The notes beneath the pieces are model-generated. The model searched no databases. It saw only the letters and a program-made list of their open reading frames with translations, and was not told where the DNA came from. A stretch of DNA of 64,000 nt from Solibacillus silvestris_B (GTDB lineage Bacteria > Bacillota > Bacilli > Bacillales_A > Planococcaceae), in assembly GCF_051967575.1 (NCBI RefSeq), contig NZ_JBQCJW010000005.1:62001-126000 (forward strand). Reading direction: 5' to 3'. A program made the translations under genes and the position numbers. The first letter of the stretch is position 1. Each line of letters opens with the position of its first letter. Of the stretch, positions 16,760-25,254 are shown piece by piece.

Positions 16760-18220
16760 GTGGAAGGACAATTGAGCACGATGGTAGGAGAGCTTTTTCA
16801 GCAATCGAATGAACAAATTATTATTTTTAACCGCCAGGGAAAGATTGAATTTATGAATAATAAGGCGGATGAAATGCTACGGTCGGCACATATCCCTTCA
16901 TATTTTTGGGATAGCGCCGATAAGCTTAGCGGCGAGTTTGAGCGATTTATAGGCACTGTAACGAAAAACGAAACTTCTAGTACTACTTTTTCGGTAGTGA
17001 ACAAATATCATCAGAAAATGCCAATTAAAATTTGGGGCTACTATCTTGAACATAAACAATTAATTTTTACAAGAATCCAACTAAACCCGTCAAATGTTAT
17101 TTCATTTGAAGAAAAAAATGAAACAATGGCATTCCAAAATTTAATTAACGGGATGGCACAAGGGGTTATTTTAACGATGCTGAACGGAAAAATTTTATCG
17201 GTCAATGCTATGGCGCTGCATTTATTAGATAGAAAAGCCGTTCAAATAGAAAATAGAAGCTATGATTATTTATTTGAAGACTGTCAATATGAATCATCTG
17301 TCATCGTCCAATATTACAAAAAAATCTCCAATAGGGAAATGGCAAGCATTTTTGTGAAAAGGGAAGCCGCTGACGGAAAAATAGTCTATTTGAATTTTAT
17401 AAGTAAAGTAGATGACAATCTTGGCCTTTTGGTGACGACGATAATTGATCAAACAGAAGAGATGATGTTGCTGAAAAAAATCGAGCATCAGCAATCATTA
17501 TCGTTCATCGGTCAAAATATAGCATCTATTGCGCATGAAATCCGCAATCCGATGACGTCTATTCAAGGATTCATTCAAATGATTAAAAGCAGTTTAAATG
17601 AGCAGGAACATCCTTATTTTCAAATTGTTGAATCAGAGCTGCAGCGAATGGACGATTTGCTCGCAGATTTATTGAATATTGCAAAACCGAAGAAGCAAGT
17701 TTTTAATAATCTGGATATGAGAGAACTCGTTGAACAGGCGATTCAACTTATGCAGCCGACAGCAATGACCACAAATGCGATGATTGTATTTGAATATGAT
17801 GAAGAAGCAGAATATACGATGAACGGAGATTCTAGCCGTTTAAAGCAAATGATTATTAACTTATTGAAAAACGCGATAGAATCTATTGAAGAAAACAATT
17901 ATATTGTTGTAAGTTTGCTTCACCGCAAGAAAAACTGTATTCAGCTTTCCATTAAAGACACCGGGAAAGGGATGGATGCCGTCGATATACAAAACGCTTT
18001 AAATCCATTTTATACGACGAAAGAAGGCGGGTCCGGGTTAGGGCTATTGCTTGTCCAATCAGTCGTTAAGGAACATAACGGAACACTTAATATCGAAAGC
18101 GAGCTAGGTGTGGGATCCAACTTTTTAATTGATTTCAATTTACGTAATGAAATTGAATATTTAAGTACCGCACATGCATACAAAATAAGCGAGGCAAAAC
18201 TTTCATTGCTTTCGAAGTGA
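16760..18220 (+). CDS. Soluble PAS-PAS sensor histidine kinase (sporulation-kinase type)
   Basis: A 486-residue kinase with no TM segment. Two PAS-like domains (about 10-110 and 120-235) precede a HisKA domain with IASIAHEIRNPMTSIQGF and an HATPase with NLLKNAIESIEENN, DTGKGMD and GSGLGLLLV. Architecture and position next to mhqR recall the kinE/kinD neighbourhood of B. subtilis, and the orphan state suits input to the Spo0 phosphorelay; this is inference. Start is GTG 16760 with GGGGGG about ten bases upstream. The gene ends two bases before a strong promoter for the mhqR leader RNA. Confidence 0.85.
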   Translation: MEGQLSTMVGELFQQSNEQIIIFNRQGKIEFMNNKADEMLRSAHIPSYFWDSADKLSGEFERFIGTVTKNETSSTTFSVVNKYHQKMPIKIWGYYLEHKQLIFTRIQLNPSNVISFEEKNETMAFQNLINGMAQGVILTMLNGKILSVNAMALHLLDRKAVQIENRSYDYLFEDCQYESSVIVQYYKKISNREMASIFVKREAADGKIVYLNFISKVDDNLGLLVTTIIDQTEEMMLLKKIEHQQSLSFIGQNIASIAHEIRNPMTSIQGFIQMIKSSLNEQEHPYFQIVESELQRMDDLLADLLNIAKPKKQVFNNLDMRELVEQAIQLMQPTAMTTNAMIVFEYDEEAEYTMNGDSSRLKQMIINLLKNAIESIEENNYIVVSLLHRKKNCIQLSIKDTGKGMDAVDIQNALNPFYTTKEGGSGLGLLLVQSVVKEHNGTLNIESELGVGSNFLIDFNLRNEIEYLSTAHAYKISEAKLSLLSK

Positions 18221-18222
18221 TT

Positions 18223-18252
18223 TTGACAAATCTTTCAATCCATCGCTATAAT
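18223..18252 (+). promoter_or_regulatory. Consensus sigma-A promoter for the mhqR leader
   Basis: TTGACA (18223-18228), 18-base spacer, TATAAT (18247-18252): a perfect match in both hexamers. It begins right after the kinase stop codon and would start a transcript with about 280 bases before the MarR start codon. Confidence 0.85.
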
Positions 18253-18258
18253 AAGCAT

Positions 18259-18514
18259 ATCTCCACTCAGCGGATGTTTAAGCATCTGCTGAAATTAGCG
18301 GAACTTAGTCTAAGAGCACCACACCCATGTGGTAACGGCTGAGTGACCAGCATCATGTTGGCCAAGCTTCTGGCAGATGTCACAGATTTTTAAGGGAGAT
18401 TTTGAAAAGGTACTCAGCCTGGACAGCGCCGCATTGTGAGACAATGGCTGACTGACCCGCATCCAGTGGGCCTCATTCGAAAAATCTGGACGCAATTACG
18501 CCGAGGCGTAATTG
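18259..18514 (+). ncRNA. Structured leader RNA with a duplicated module, upstream of mhqR
   Basis: After a perfect promoter there is a 280-base leader dense in hairpins. Module one: ACTCAGC (18265-18271) can pair with GCTGAGT (18338-18344), enclosing hairpins 18268-18291 (alternative to the first pairing) and 18319-18332, followed by hairpin 18347-18361. Module two: ACTCAGCC (18412-18419), hairpin 18432-18446, GGCTGACTGACC, hairpin 18456-18470. The 12-mers GGCTGAGTGACC and GGCTGACTGACC differ at one base and both lead straight into a hairpin. CAGATTTTT (18383-18391) pairs with AAAAATCTG (18480-18488), closing module two. A last hairpin 18493-18514 lies just before the MarR ribosome site. I do not recognise it as a known riboswitch class. 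Confidence 0.6.
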
Positions 18515-18540
18515 ATTACTTAAAATAGAGGATGGTTTTT

Positions 18541-18987
18541 ATGGCTTCAGAGGAAGTAAAACAATCGTTGAAATTATTTATCGTATTATCAAGAGCCCAT
18601 AAAGCGATAAGTGAAGCGACGAATCAATTTATACAAAAAAATGGATTGAATCCAACAGAGTTCGCCGTTTTAGAACTTTTATATCATAAAGGCCGCCAGC
18701 CATTACAGCAAATTGGAACAAAAATTTTGCTGGCGAGCGGTTCAATTACGTATGTTGTTGATAAGTTGGAGAAGCGGGAGTTTTTAGCGCGAATTTCATG
18801 TCCAAATGATCGACGCGTCACATATGCGGAAATTACGGAGCTTGGTGCCCAATTTATGGACAAGCTGTTTCCGGAGCATGAGAATCAGCTTCATGAGCTC
18901 TTAGGTGCACTAACGGCCGAAGAAAAGGAAACAGCTATAGAGCTATTAAAGAAACTAGGTTTATCTATAAAGGATTTATCCTACTAG
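18541..18987 (+). CDS. mhqR: MarR-family regulator, MhqR/YkvE-like
   Basis: A 148-residue MarR-type winged-helix repressor. The HTH region holds LNPTEFAVLELLYHKG and LLASGSITYVVDKLEKR, and the wing has CPNDRRVTYAEIT. Sequence style and position after a sporulation-type kinase match B. subtilis mhqR (ykvE), which represses quinone- and thiol-stress genes. The start is ATG 18541, nine bases after AGAGG; an ATG three codons earlier abuts that site. The gene is expressed behind a long structured leader, which is unusual for a MarR gene, and ends in a bidirectional terminator. The assignment to MhqR rather than another MarR is from resemblance and synteny. Confidence 0.75.
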   Translation: MASEEVKQSLKLFIVLSRAHKAISEATNQFIQKNGLNPTEFAVLELLYHKGRQPLQQIGTKILLASGSITYVVDKLEKREFLARISCPNDRRVTYAEITELGAQFMDKLFPEHENQLHELLGALTAEEKETAIELLKKLGLSIKDLSY

Positions 18988-18996
18988 GGAAACGCG

Positions 18997-19045
18997 AAAA
19001 AGGGGGTGAGTTAAAAGTCAAGAAACTTTTAACTCACCCCTTTCT
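18997..19045. terminator. Bidirectional terminator between mhqR and the lipoprotein gene
   Basis: AAAGGGGGTGAGTTAAAAGT pairs with ACTTTTAACTCACCCCTTT around CAAGAA, with an A-run on the left and T-rich sequence on the right. Confidence 0.85.
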
Positions 19046-19121
19046 CTCTGCTAAATATTCGCTTCTATGATTACCCGCCATAAAGGAGCCGGCATGAAAT
19101 GGCTTCATGGATAGCTTCTTT

Positions 19122-19817
19122 TTATTGAATCGTTAAGCCCATCTGGAAAAAGGCATCCGTTAAATCTGCTTGTTCTGTATCATAAATCGTTAATGTAGCA
19201 AATAAGTTTTCGCGCTCAAACGCAATTTTTACAATCTTTTCCCCATCCAGCTCTGTCTCATAACCAATAATGTTCAAAATTCCATCGCGTTCCGTTAAAA
19301 CCGAAGATACTTCGAACTCTTTAACATTATCAGGGGCAATGGCAGAAATCGTGTCATTTGCAGATGTTTTTATTTGATCAAATGTTACGTCTTCTTTTTT
19401 TGCCACCTCAATCTGCATTGAAAAGGCTTCATCTTCATTATATAGCAAATGATCGACACCGGGTTCTTCTGCCACAAGTGTATAGTTTTCAAGGTGTTGG
19501 ATTGTGTAGTCCATTTCTTCGCTTTTCGCAGCTGTAACATCCTCTGTAAATAATTGACCATGTGAAATATAAGTTAATGTTGAATCATCTTTATTTTCTT
19601 TTTGTTCTTTTTTTAGTTCCTCTGGTTGTTTTGTATTATTTGCAGGCTCTGTATCTGTTTCTGGCTGTTCCTCTTTTTGTACTTGCCCGACTTGCTCATT
19701 TTCCGGTTGCTGATCATTCGCTGCTGTCGATTTTGGCTCCTCTGTATCTGTATTACAAGCTGCCAAAACAGTTGAAAGAATAAATACTGTACCGATCGCG
19801 GAAATAATTTTTTTCAT
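19122..19817 (-). CDS. Putative lipoprotein of unknown function
   Basis: A 231-residue secreted lipoprotein. The signal peptide ends in the lipobox VLAAC with the lipidated Cys at 21. Residues 22-80 are a low-complexity linker rich in Glu, Gln, Lys and Thr. The C-terminal 145 residues form a folded domain of alternating strands (LTYISHGQLFTEDV, YETELDGEKIVKIAF) that I do not recognise. GGAGGGG seven bases before the ATG supports the start. It forms a convergent pair with mhqR and lies downstream of a CPBP protease gene on the same strand, 62 bases away, possibly co-transcribed. Confidence 0.75.
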   Translation of the reverse strand: MKKIISAIGTVFILSTVLAACNTDTEEPKSTAANDQQPENEQVGQVQKEEQPETDTEPANNTKQPEELKKEQKENKDDSTLTYISHGQLFTEDVTAAKSEEMDYTIQHLENYTLVAEEPGVDHLLYNEDEAFSMQIEVAKKEDVTFDQIKTSANDTISAIAPDNVKEFEVSSVLTERDGILNIIGYETELDGEKIVKIAFERENLFATLTIYDTEQADLTDAFFQMGLTIQ

Positions 19818-19879
19818 ATTGCTTCCCCTCCTACATGTATAGACGGAATTTAGAAAGATAAGTTTCTGCTTTTATTGTA

Positions 19880-20491
19880 TCAGAATAAAGGTAAAACTAA
19901 AAATAATAATAAAACAAATACAATATGCGAAACAATAATTAACGGTAAGCTTTTCTTCCATTCATATAAAGCACCCCATAAAATACCGGCGATAATGGCT
20001 GCCAATGCACCAGGCAAGAAACCACTAATGGCCAGCGATAGTGAAAATAAAATGGAAGTAATGATGACAGCCCAAAAAGGTGACGTAAATTGTTTTAGCT
20101 GCTGTTGCACATAGCCGCGCCAAAACATTTCTTCTCCGACGGCCACTATAAAGATTAACATTAAGTAATGGAAAATATTTTGCGGTCCATACACATCCAA
20201 AAATTTCGTAATATCATTCACTGCATTTTTATCGATATAGGGCATTAATATATAGCCAAGTTTAACGAGGCCGTACGTAATCGTTCCATAGCCAATCCCG
20301 AAAATCAAATATTGCCAAGTCGGTATACTGTCTTCGAATTTTCCTGCCACTAAACTGATGGCTATCCCGACAAGTAAAGTAAACGCATATAAATACCAGA
20401 AAATAGCTTTTTCATAAAATGTAAAAAACATCATACTAAAAATAAAAACTAATGCCAGAAGGAGTGTAATGGTTTGTTTCTTGTTTATCAT
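19880..20491 (-). CDS. CPBP-family intramembrane metalloprotease
   Basis: A 203-residue membrane protein with about six hydrophobic segments. The CPBP/Abi signature is visible: the EExxxR motif in EEMFWRGYVQQQL, and a later conserved His in VSHIVFVLL. Family members include prenyl-protein (Rce1-like) proteases and bacteriocin-immunity proteins. The perfect AAAGGAGG seven bases before ATG 20491 decides the start; longer in-frame versions upstream have no such site. The role here is unknown. Confidence 0.82.
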   Translation of the reverse strand: MINKKQTITLLLALVFIFSMMFFTFYEKAIFWYLYAFTLLVGIAISLVAGKFEDSIPTWQYLIFGIGYGTITYGLVKLGYILMPYIDKNAVNDITKFLDVYGPQNIFHYLMLIFIVAVGEEMFWRGYVQQQLKQFTSPFWAVIITSILFSLSLAISGFLPGALAAIIAGILWGALYEWKKSLPLIIVSHIVFVLLLFLVLPLF

Positions 20492-20576
20492 TGTTTTCAA
20501 CCTCCTTTTACGTATCGTAACAAAAATTACCCTTTTTATCATCATCTCAATGTTAAAAAGGGCAATTTGCATTAAA

Positions 20577-20762
20577 TTATTCGTTATTAGCTAATATTTT
20601 ATACCGTTTGTGATTAACAACTGTTTTTTCTTCCATTTCCAAATCATGAAAATTGTCCATGATCGTAATATCCACGATGACCGAATTTTCATTCACCTTT
20701 TCCACGACCCCTTTTAAGCCGTCTTTAAACTCGATTATATTTCCAACCTCAGCAATTTTCAT
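20577..20762 (-). CDS. ykvS: YkvS-like DUF2187 protein
   Basis: A 61-residue small protein with a KOW/SH3-like beta pattern: AEVGNIIEFKDGLKGVVEKV, given in parts AEVGNIIEF and KDGLKGVVEKV, followed by NSVIVDITIMDNF and a basic end HKRYKIL. This matches B. subtilis YkvS (DUF2187), function unknown. AAGGGA about eleven bases before the ATG is the ribosome site. The neighbourhood (mhqR before it, ykwC after it) matches B. subtilis order, which supports the assignment. Confidence 0.8.
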   Translation of the reverse strand: MKIAEVGNIIEFKDGLKGVVEKVNENSVIVDITIMDNFHDLEMEEKTVVNHKRYKILANNE

Positions 20763-20787
20763 ACACAGTCAGTCCCTTCATCGACTA

Positions 20788-20816
20788 TTGATTAACAGTT
20801 TGCTTGAAATTATACT
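20788..20816 (+). promoter_or_regulatory. Candidate sigma-A promoter for the small gene at 20.9 kb
   Basis: TTGATT (20788-20793), 17-base spacer, TATACT (20811-20816), about 125 bases before the next plus-strand start codon. Confidence 0.5.
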
Positions 20817-20938
20817 ACAAAGTTCCGCTAGTTTGAATAATTTTGTTATTTTAATATGATTAGTTTTTGGTTTTTCTTTTCTAGTGGGAGTTTGATATAT
20901 TGGATAATAATTATATTAAGTAGAGAAAAGGATGGGTT

Positions 20939-21130
20939 ATGATGGCAGACTATAAAGCAGTTTTAGATCAATTACGCAATGGGGAGATACAATCTGCATT
21001 AATTAAAAAAGATGAATTTTTACAATTTCGTGAACACTTAATTAAAGATGAGCAATTTAAAAATTTCCGAGGTGAGGCAAAGCAAGGTGGGGACGTCGTT
21101 TATACGTTTTTGGAAAACCCGAGGGCATAA
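20939..21130 (+). CDS. Small conserved-looking protein of unknown function
   Basis: A 63-residue soluble protein (MADYKAVLDQLRNGEI..., LIKKDEFLQFREHLIKDEQF as a charged helical middle, ending in GGDVVYTFLENPRA). Two adjacent ATG codons follow AAAGGA; either may be used. I do not recognise the family by name. The helix-then-strand pattern and the promoter upstream favour a real gene. It is followed 94 bases later by a Spo0E-like gene on the same strand, so the two may be co-transcribed. Confidence 0.65.
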   Translation: MMADYKAVLDQLRNGEIQSALIKKDEFLQFREHLIKDEQFKNFRGEAKQGGDVVYTFLENPRA

Positions 21131-21223
21131 ATATTGTCGAATTTTGCATGATGATTTTTTTGTAAGAAGTTTTCAAAATGAGTATAATAATGGTAACCGA
21201 ATGAAAGGTGAGGAGGGGGAAGG

Positions 21224-21427
21224 TTGGGTAGAGCAACACTCGATGAAGCACTACTTATAGAAATTGAATTGAAGCGGAAGCAAATGATTCAGTCGGGCTT
21301 AGAAAATGGATTACAAAGTGATAAAACGCTTCAGCTAAGCAAACAAGTTGATCGTTTAATAAACGCATTTGATCAATCACAAAGTGCAAAATCGATAATT
21401 CAAATAATAAATGAAAATAATTTATAA
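21224..21427 (+). CDS. Spo0E-like aspartyl-phosphate phosphatase
   Basis: A 67-residue protein of the Spo0E family, small helical-hairpin phosphatases that dephosphorylate Spo0A-P and delay sporulation. The core helix-turn-helix is LLIEIELKRKQMIQSGLENG followed by TLQLSKQVDRLINAF; the family signature SxxxDxLI is met by SKQVDRLI. TTG 21224 has a strong AGGAGGGGG site upstream and no better start exists. With the two sporulation-type kinases in this window it points to a spore-forming host. Confidence 0.8.
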   Translation: MGRATLDEALLIEIELKRKQMIQSGLENGLQSDKTLQLSKQVDRLINAFDQSQSAKSIIQIINENNL

Positions 21428-21497
21428 TTTTATGTTTATAAATCGGTGTAAGGGGAATAGTAAGGTTGAACACAGCAACATTCTCATTTCCCCCTTT

Positions 21498-21536
21498 AGA
21501 GTAGAAGCGGATGAACGCTGCTGCTCTCTTTTTTTT
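21498..21536 (+). terminator. Terminator after the Spo0E-like gene
   Basis: AGAGTAGAAGCG pairs imperfectly with CGCTGCTGCTCTCT and is followed by eight Ts. Confidence 0.7.
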
Positions 21537-21586
21537 ATATATGCGAAATATTGCGCTTTATTCATAATTGCAAGAAATTACTGACA

Positions 21587-21614
21587 TTGAAGTTTTCCCT
21601 GATTTTGTTAAAAT
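21587..21614 (+). promoter_or_regulatory. Candidate sigma-A promoter for ykwC
   Basis: TTGAAG (21587-21592), 16-base spacer, TAAAAT (21609-21614), about 28 bases before the start codon. Confidence 0.45.
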
Positions 21615-21641
21615 AAAAGAAAATGCTAAAGGGGAATAGAC

Positions 21642-22508
21642 ATGGAATCCAAAAAAATAGGCTTTATCGGCACAGGTGTGATGGGGGCCAGTATCGTAAA
21701 GCACTTATTAAATGCAGGGCATAATGTAACAATATATACACGTACAAAAAGCAAGGCGGCAGAGCTTATTGCCTCAGGAGCGAAATGGGCGAATACACCT
21801 GCAGAAGCGAGTAAAGATCAGCATATTATATTTACAATGGTCGGCTATCCAAAAGATGTGGAAGAAGTATACAGCGGAAATGAAGGGATCTTTTCCACTG
21901 CAAATAAAGATGCGATTGTAGTGGACATGACGACATCCGAGCCGACACTTGCGAAAAAACTGTATGCACAGGCAAAAGACATTGGATTACATAGTATAGA
22001 TGCGCCCGTTTCCGGCGGTGATGTCGGGGCGAAAAATGGAACGCTATCACTTATGATTGGCGGAGATTTTGATATATATGAAAAAATGAAGCCGATTTTC
22101 GAAATCTTCGGTCAAAATATTGTGTATCAAGGTGAAGCGGGCAGTGGCCAACATGCAAAAATGTGCAATCAAATCGCAATTGCATCAGGAATGATCGGTG
22201 TTTGCGAATCGATTGCGTACGGATTAAAAGCAGGGCTATCGATGGATGATGTTCTGCGCTCGATTACAGCAGGTGCAGCAGGTTCTTGGTCATTATCCAA
22301 CTTGGCGCCAAGAATACTAAAAGACGATTTGGATCCAGGCTTTTTTATTAAACATATTATTAAAGACATGAAAATTGCCCTTGATGAAGCGGAACGTATG
22401 AACCTCCAATTACCAGGCTTGGCTTTAGCTAAATCAATGTATGATAAATTACTCGCGGAAGGCTACGGGGACAACGGTACACAAGCATTAATCAAGTATT
22501 ATAAGTGA
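21642..22508 (+). CDS. ykwC: YkwC-like 3-hydroxyisobutyrate dehydrogenase-family oxidoreductase
   Basis: A 288-residue NAD(P)-dependent beta-hydroxyacid dehydrogenase. The Rossmann motif IGFIGTGVMGASI lies at the N-terminus. The substrate-binding motif reads DAPVSGGDVGAKNGTLSLM, and the catalytic lysine lies in GQHAKMCNQIAIA. Family members reduce or oxidise short 3-hydroxyacids such as 3-hydroxyisobutyrate or tartronate semialdehyde; the substrate here is not known. AAAGGGG seven bases upstream supports ATG 21642. Position just before cheV is the same as B. subtilis ykwC. Confidence 0.88.
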   Translation: MESKKIGFIGTGVMGASIVKHLLNAGHNVTIYTRTKSKAAELIASGAKWANTPAEASKDQHIIFTMVGYPKDVEEVYSGNEGIFSTANKDAIVVDMTTSEPTLAKKLYAQAKDIGLHSIDAPVSGGDVGAKNGTLSLMIGGDFDIYEKMKPIFEIFGQNIVYQGEAGSGQHAKMCNQIAIASGMIGVCESIAYGLKAGLSMDDVLRSITAGAAGSWSLSNLAPRILKDDLDPGFFIKHIIKDMKIALDEAERMNLQLPGLALAKSMYDKLLAEGYGDNGTQALIKYYK

Positions 22509-22601
22509 GTACATATTACACAAGAATTTATAGTAGATATGGGTACCCTATGATACAATGGAGTTATCGTTAACCTGGTAGTTTGGAAGGAGAGGCATGT
22601 A

Positions 22602-23507
22602 TTGGAAAATCAAAAAGGGATTTTGCTGGAAAGCGGAACAAATGAACTTGAAATTGTTGAATTCGAAGTAGCTAATAATAAATTTGGTATTAATGTCATT
22701 AAAGTGAAAGAAATTATTCAACCGATTCCAGTCACATTTATTCCACATGTACATCCGCATGTTGAAGGGATTATTCAATTACGTGGAGAAGTGTTGCCTG
22801 TTGTGGATATGCTTAAAGTGTTAGGTATCCCAACAAACAACCGCAATCCGCAACAAAAATATATTGTTGCTGAGTTTAATAAGCAGCGTGTTGTGTTTCA
22901 TGTTGATAATGTAACACAAATTCATCGTATATCTTGGGATCAGATCGAAAAGCCATCTGATATGTATCAAGGTGGAACATCACAAGTAATTGGTGTTATA
23001 AAACGTGACAGCGAAATGATTCTACTGTTGGATTTTGAAAAAATTATGGTTGATATCAATCCTGAATCGAGCATTAGCGTTGATTCTGTTAAAAAGCTCG
23101 GCAAGCGTGACCGCAGTGAAAAGAAAGTCGTCATTGCAGAAGATTCGCCATTATTGCGAAAGCTTCTATTCGATACGATGAATGAAGCAGGCTATGTCAA
23201 TACAGAGTTTTTCGAAAATGGCCGTGATGCGTACGAGTATTTGGAAGCTTTAGTAAAAGCAGACAAAGAAATCGAAAAACATGTACAAATGGTTGTGACA
23301 GACATTGAAATGCCGCAAATGGACGGGCATCATTTAACGAAGAAAATCAAAACGCATCCCGATCTGCAAAAGCTGCCAGTAATTATATTCTCTAGCTTAA
23401 TTACCGACGATTTGCGCCATAAAGGGGATCAGGTTGGAGCGGAAGATCAAATTTCAAAACCTGAGATTACAGAGTTGATTTTACGCATGGATAAGTTAAT
23501 TTTGTGA
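22602..23507 (+). CDS. cheV: Chemotaxis coupling protein CheV (CheW-receiver fusion)
   Basis: CheV links chemoreceptors to CheA and takes part in adaptation. Residues 1-150 are a CheW domain (ELEIVEFEVANNKFGINV in parts ELEIVEFEV and NNKFGINVIKV; HVEGIIQLRGEVLPVVDM). Residues 170-300 are a receiver domain: acidic pocket VIAEDSPLL, the phospho-acceptor Asp in VVTDIEMPQMDG, then IIFSSLI and the conserved Lys in ISKPE. The length of 301 fits CheV. The start is TTG 22602 after GGAGAGG. It shows that the host is, or was recently, motile. No other chemotaxis gene is adjacent. Confidence 0.95.
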   Translation: MENQKGILLESGTNELEIVEFEVANNKFGINVIKVKEIIQPIPVTFIPHVHPHVEGIIQLRGEVLPVVDMLKVLGIPTNNRNPQQKYIVAEFNKQRVVFHVDNVTQIHRISWDQIEKPSDMYQGGTSQVIGVIKRDSEMILLLDFEKIMVDINPESSISVDSVKKLGKRDRSEKKVVIAEDSPLLRKLLFDTMNEAGYVNTEFFENGRDAYEYLEALVKADKEIEKHVQMVVTDIEMPQMDGHHLTKKIKTHPDLQKLPVIIFSSLITDDLRHKGDQVGAEDQISKPEITELILRMDKLIL

Positions 23508-23559
23508 AAATTCCCTCAATGAATTGAACCATCTTTATAAAATGTATAAAATAGTGATA

Positions 23560-23596
23560 AAGCCGGATACTTGAAAAAGTAGTTCCGGCTCTTTTT
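23560..23596 (+). terminator. Terminator after cheV
   Basis: AGCCGGA pairs with TCCGGCT, followed by CTTTTTG. Confidence 0.75.
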
Positions 23597-23711
23597 GTAA
23601 GTGCAATGGAAATTATTAGTAATCAAAAGAACCGAATGGCGCAGATTCCCATATATCTTCAAATGGAAGCGATAGCTAAGGCATATATTCAGAAAGAAGT
23701 GAAACAAATCG

Positions 23712-25253
23712 ATGAAAAAAATTAAAACGGCAATTATCGATATCGGTTCGAACACGATTCGGCTTGTATTATACTCCTATAATAAAAATGAAGGGTTACG
23801 AGAATTCGGAAATATTAAAACGGTTGCCCGTCTGCGCACTTATATTATGCCGAACGGGGAAATGTCGGAAGAAGGAATTCAGCTATTGGCAGAGACATTG
23901 AAGTCATTTCGCCTAATACTGGCGGATTATCAAGTGACAGATGTGAAAGCCGCTGCCACTGCCGCGATACGTCAGGCTATTAACAATGAAGCGATTATTG
24001 CACGCATGCAGAACGAAACCGGCATTATGATTGATATTTTAACAGAGGAAGAAGAGGCATATTACGGGTTTGTTGCAGTGGCACAATCAATGGATACGTC
24101 CTCTGCAGTAACGATTGATATCGGTGGCGGTTCGACGGAAATTACATTGTTCAAAAATAAAAAACTTCAAAAAACAGTTAGTTTTCCATTTGGGACCGTT
24201 TCTTTAAAGCAAAAATTTGTAGATGGCTCCATTATTAATGAACGAGAGCGCGAAAAACTGCGGAATTTTTTACAGGAGCAGTTTGCTTCGTTGAACTGGA
24301 TTGTGGACGCAGGATTGCCGATTATTGCGATTGGGGGAAGCGCCCGCAATATTGCCCAAGTTCACCAGCAAAAAATAGGCTATCCGCTATCAGGCGTTCA
24401 TCAATATGAAATGAAGCAGGAAGATTTAAAGAAATTATGCGATTATTTGACGGAATTTTCTTTCGATGAATTAAAGCAGCTTGACGGTCTTTCCTCTGAC
24501 CGCGCGGATATCATCGTAATAGCCCTTGAGGTGTTTATTGCACTAATGTCTGTCGTCCATGCGAACATCTTTCAAATTAGCAAGAAGGGATTGCGGGAAG
24601 GACTCATTATTAGTCGTGTTTTGCAAGGAAATCCAAAAGCATATGATAAATATAATGTTTTTCAAGAAAGTGGCCGGCAACTCGCATTCGCTTACGGACG
24701 CTCTGAAGAAGAAGTGAAAACATTAGAGTCACTGACGGAGCAATTTTATCGGGAGTGCAGTTATTTGCATTTATTTGAATATAATGAAGCGGACTTGCAG
24801 CTGTTAAAAAAAGCGGCAAAAGTATATGCAATCGGAGAATATATTGAACTGGATTCCTCTAGCCAGCATACATTTTACTTGATTTCAAACCAGTCAATAC
24901 CAGGCTTGTCGCACGTAAATCGTGTAAAGCTGGCATTGCTCGCATCTTATAAAAACCGCGATTATTTTATGCGTTTTGCCCAGCCATTCGATGGCTGGAT
25001 TTCAAAGGAAGAATTAAAAAAGCTGCGCGATTTTGGCGCAATGCTGAAGTTTGTATATGCACTGAATATGACGAAGCGCAATGTCGTAAAAAGTATTTCC
25101 ATAGAAAAAATAAGCGATTTCCTGCAAATACAAGTGATGACATCAGAACGGGCCATAGCGGAACTGGCACAGGCAGAAAGACAGAAAAAGCATATAGAAC
25201 GTGTTTTTAAATGTGAGATTAAACTTATATTCAAAGAAGAAGGGTGGAACTAA
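23712..25253 (+). CDS. ppx: Exopolyphosphatase (Ppx/GppA family)
   Basis: A 513-residue enzyme that removes terminal phosphate from polyphosphate or pppGpp. The actin-like ATPase fold motifs are clear: IIDIGSNTIRLVLY near the start and TIDIGGGSTEIT (about 135-147), with AIGGSARNIA later. The C-terminal half is an HD-like helical region as in long Ppx proteins. The start ATG has only a weak AGAAAGAAG site. The stop overlaps the ribosome region of ppk and the two genes are one base apart, so they form a polyphosphate turnover operon. Confidence 0.92.
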   Translation: MKKIKTAIIDIGSNTIRLVLYSYNKNEGLREFGNIKTVARLRTYIMPNGEMSEEGIQLLAETLKSFRLILADYQVTDVKAAATAAIRQAINNEAIIARMQNETGIMIDILTEEEEAYYGFVAVAQSMDTSSAVTIDIGGGSTEITLFKNKKLQKTVSFPFGTVSLKQKFVDGSIINEREREKLRNFLQEQFASLNWIVDAGLPIIAIGGSARNIAQVHQQKIGYPLSGVHQYEMKQEDLKKLCDYLTEFSFDELKQLDGLSSDRADIIVIALEVFIALMSVVHANIFQISKKGLREGLIISRVLQGNPKAYDKYNVFQESGRQLAFAYGRSEEEVKTLESLTEQFYRECSYLHLFEYNEADLQLLKKAAKVYAIGEYIELDSSSQHTFYLISNQSIPGLSHVNRVKLALLASYKNRDYFMRFAQPFDGWISKEELKKLRDFGAMLKFVYALNMTKRNVVKSISIEKISDFLQIQVMTSERAIAELAQAERQKKHIERVFKCEIKLIFKEEGWN

Positions 25254-25254
25254 T

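Noticed and set aside
21048..21260. 70-codon frame between the small gene and the Spo0E-like gene
   Set aside because: Overlaps both in another frame, no ribosome site.
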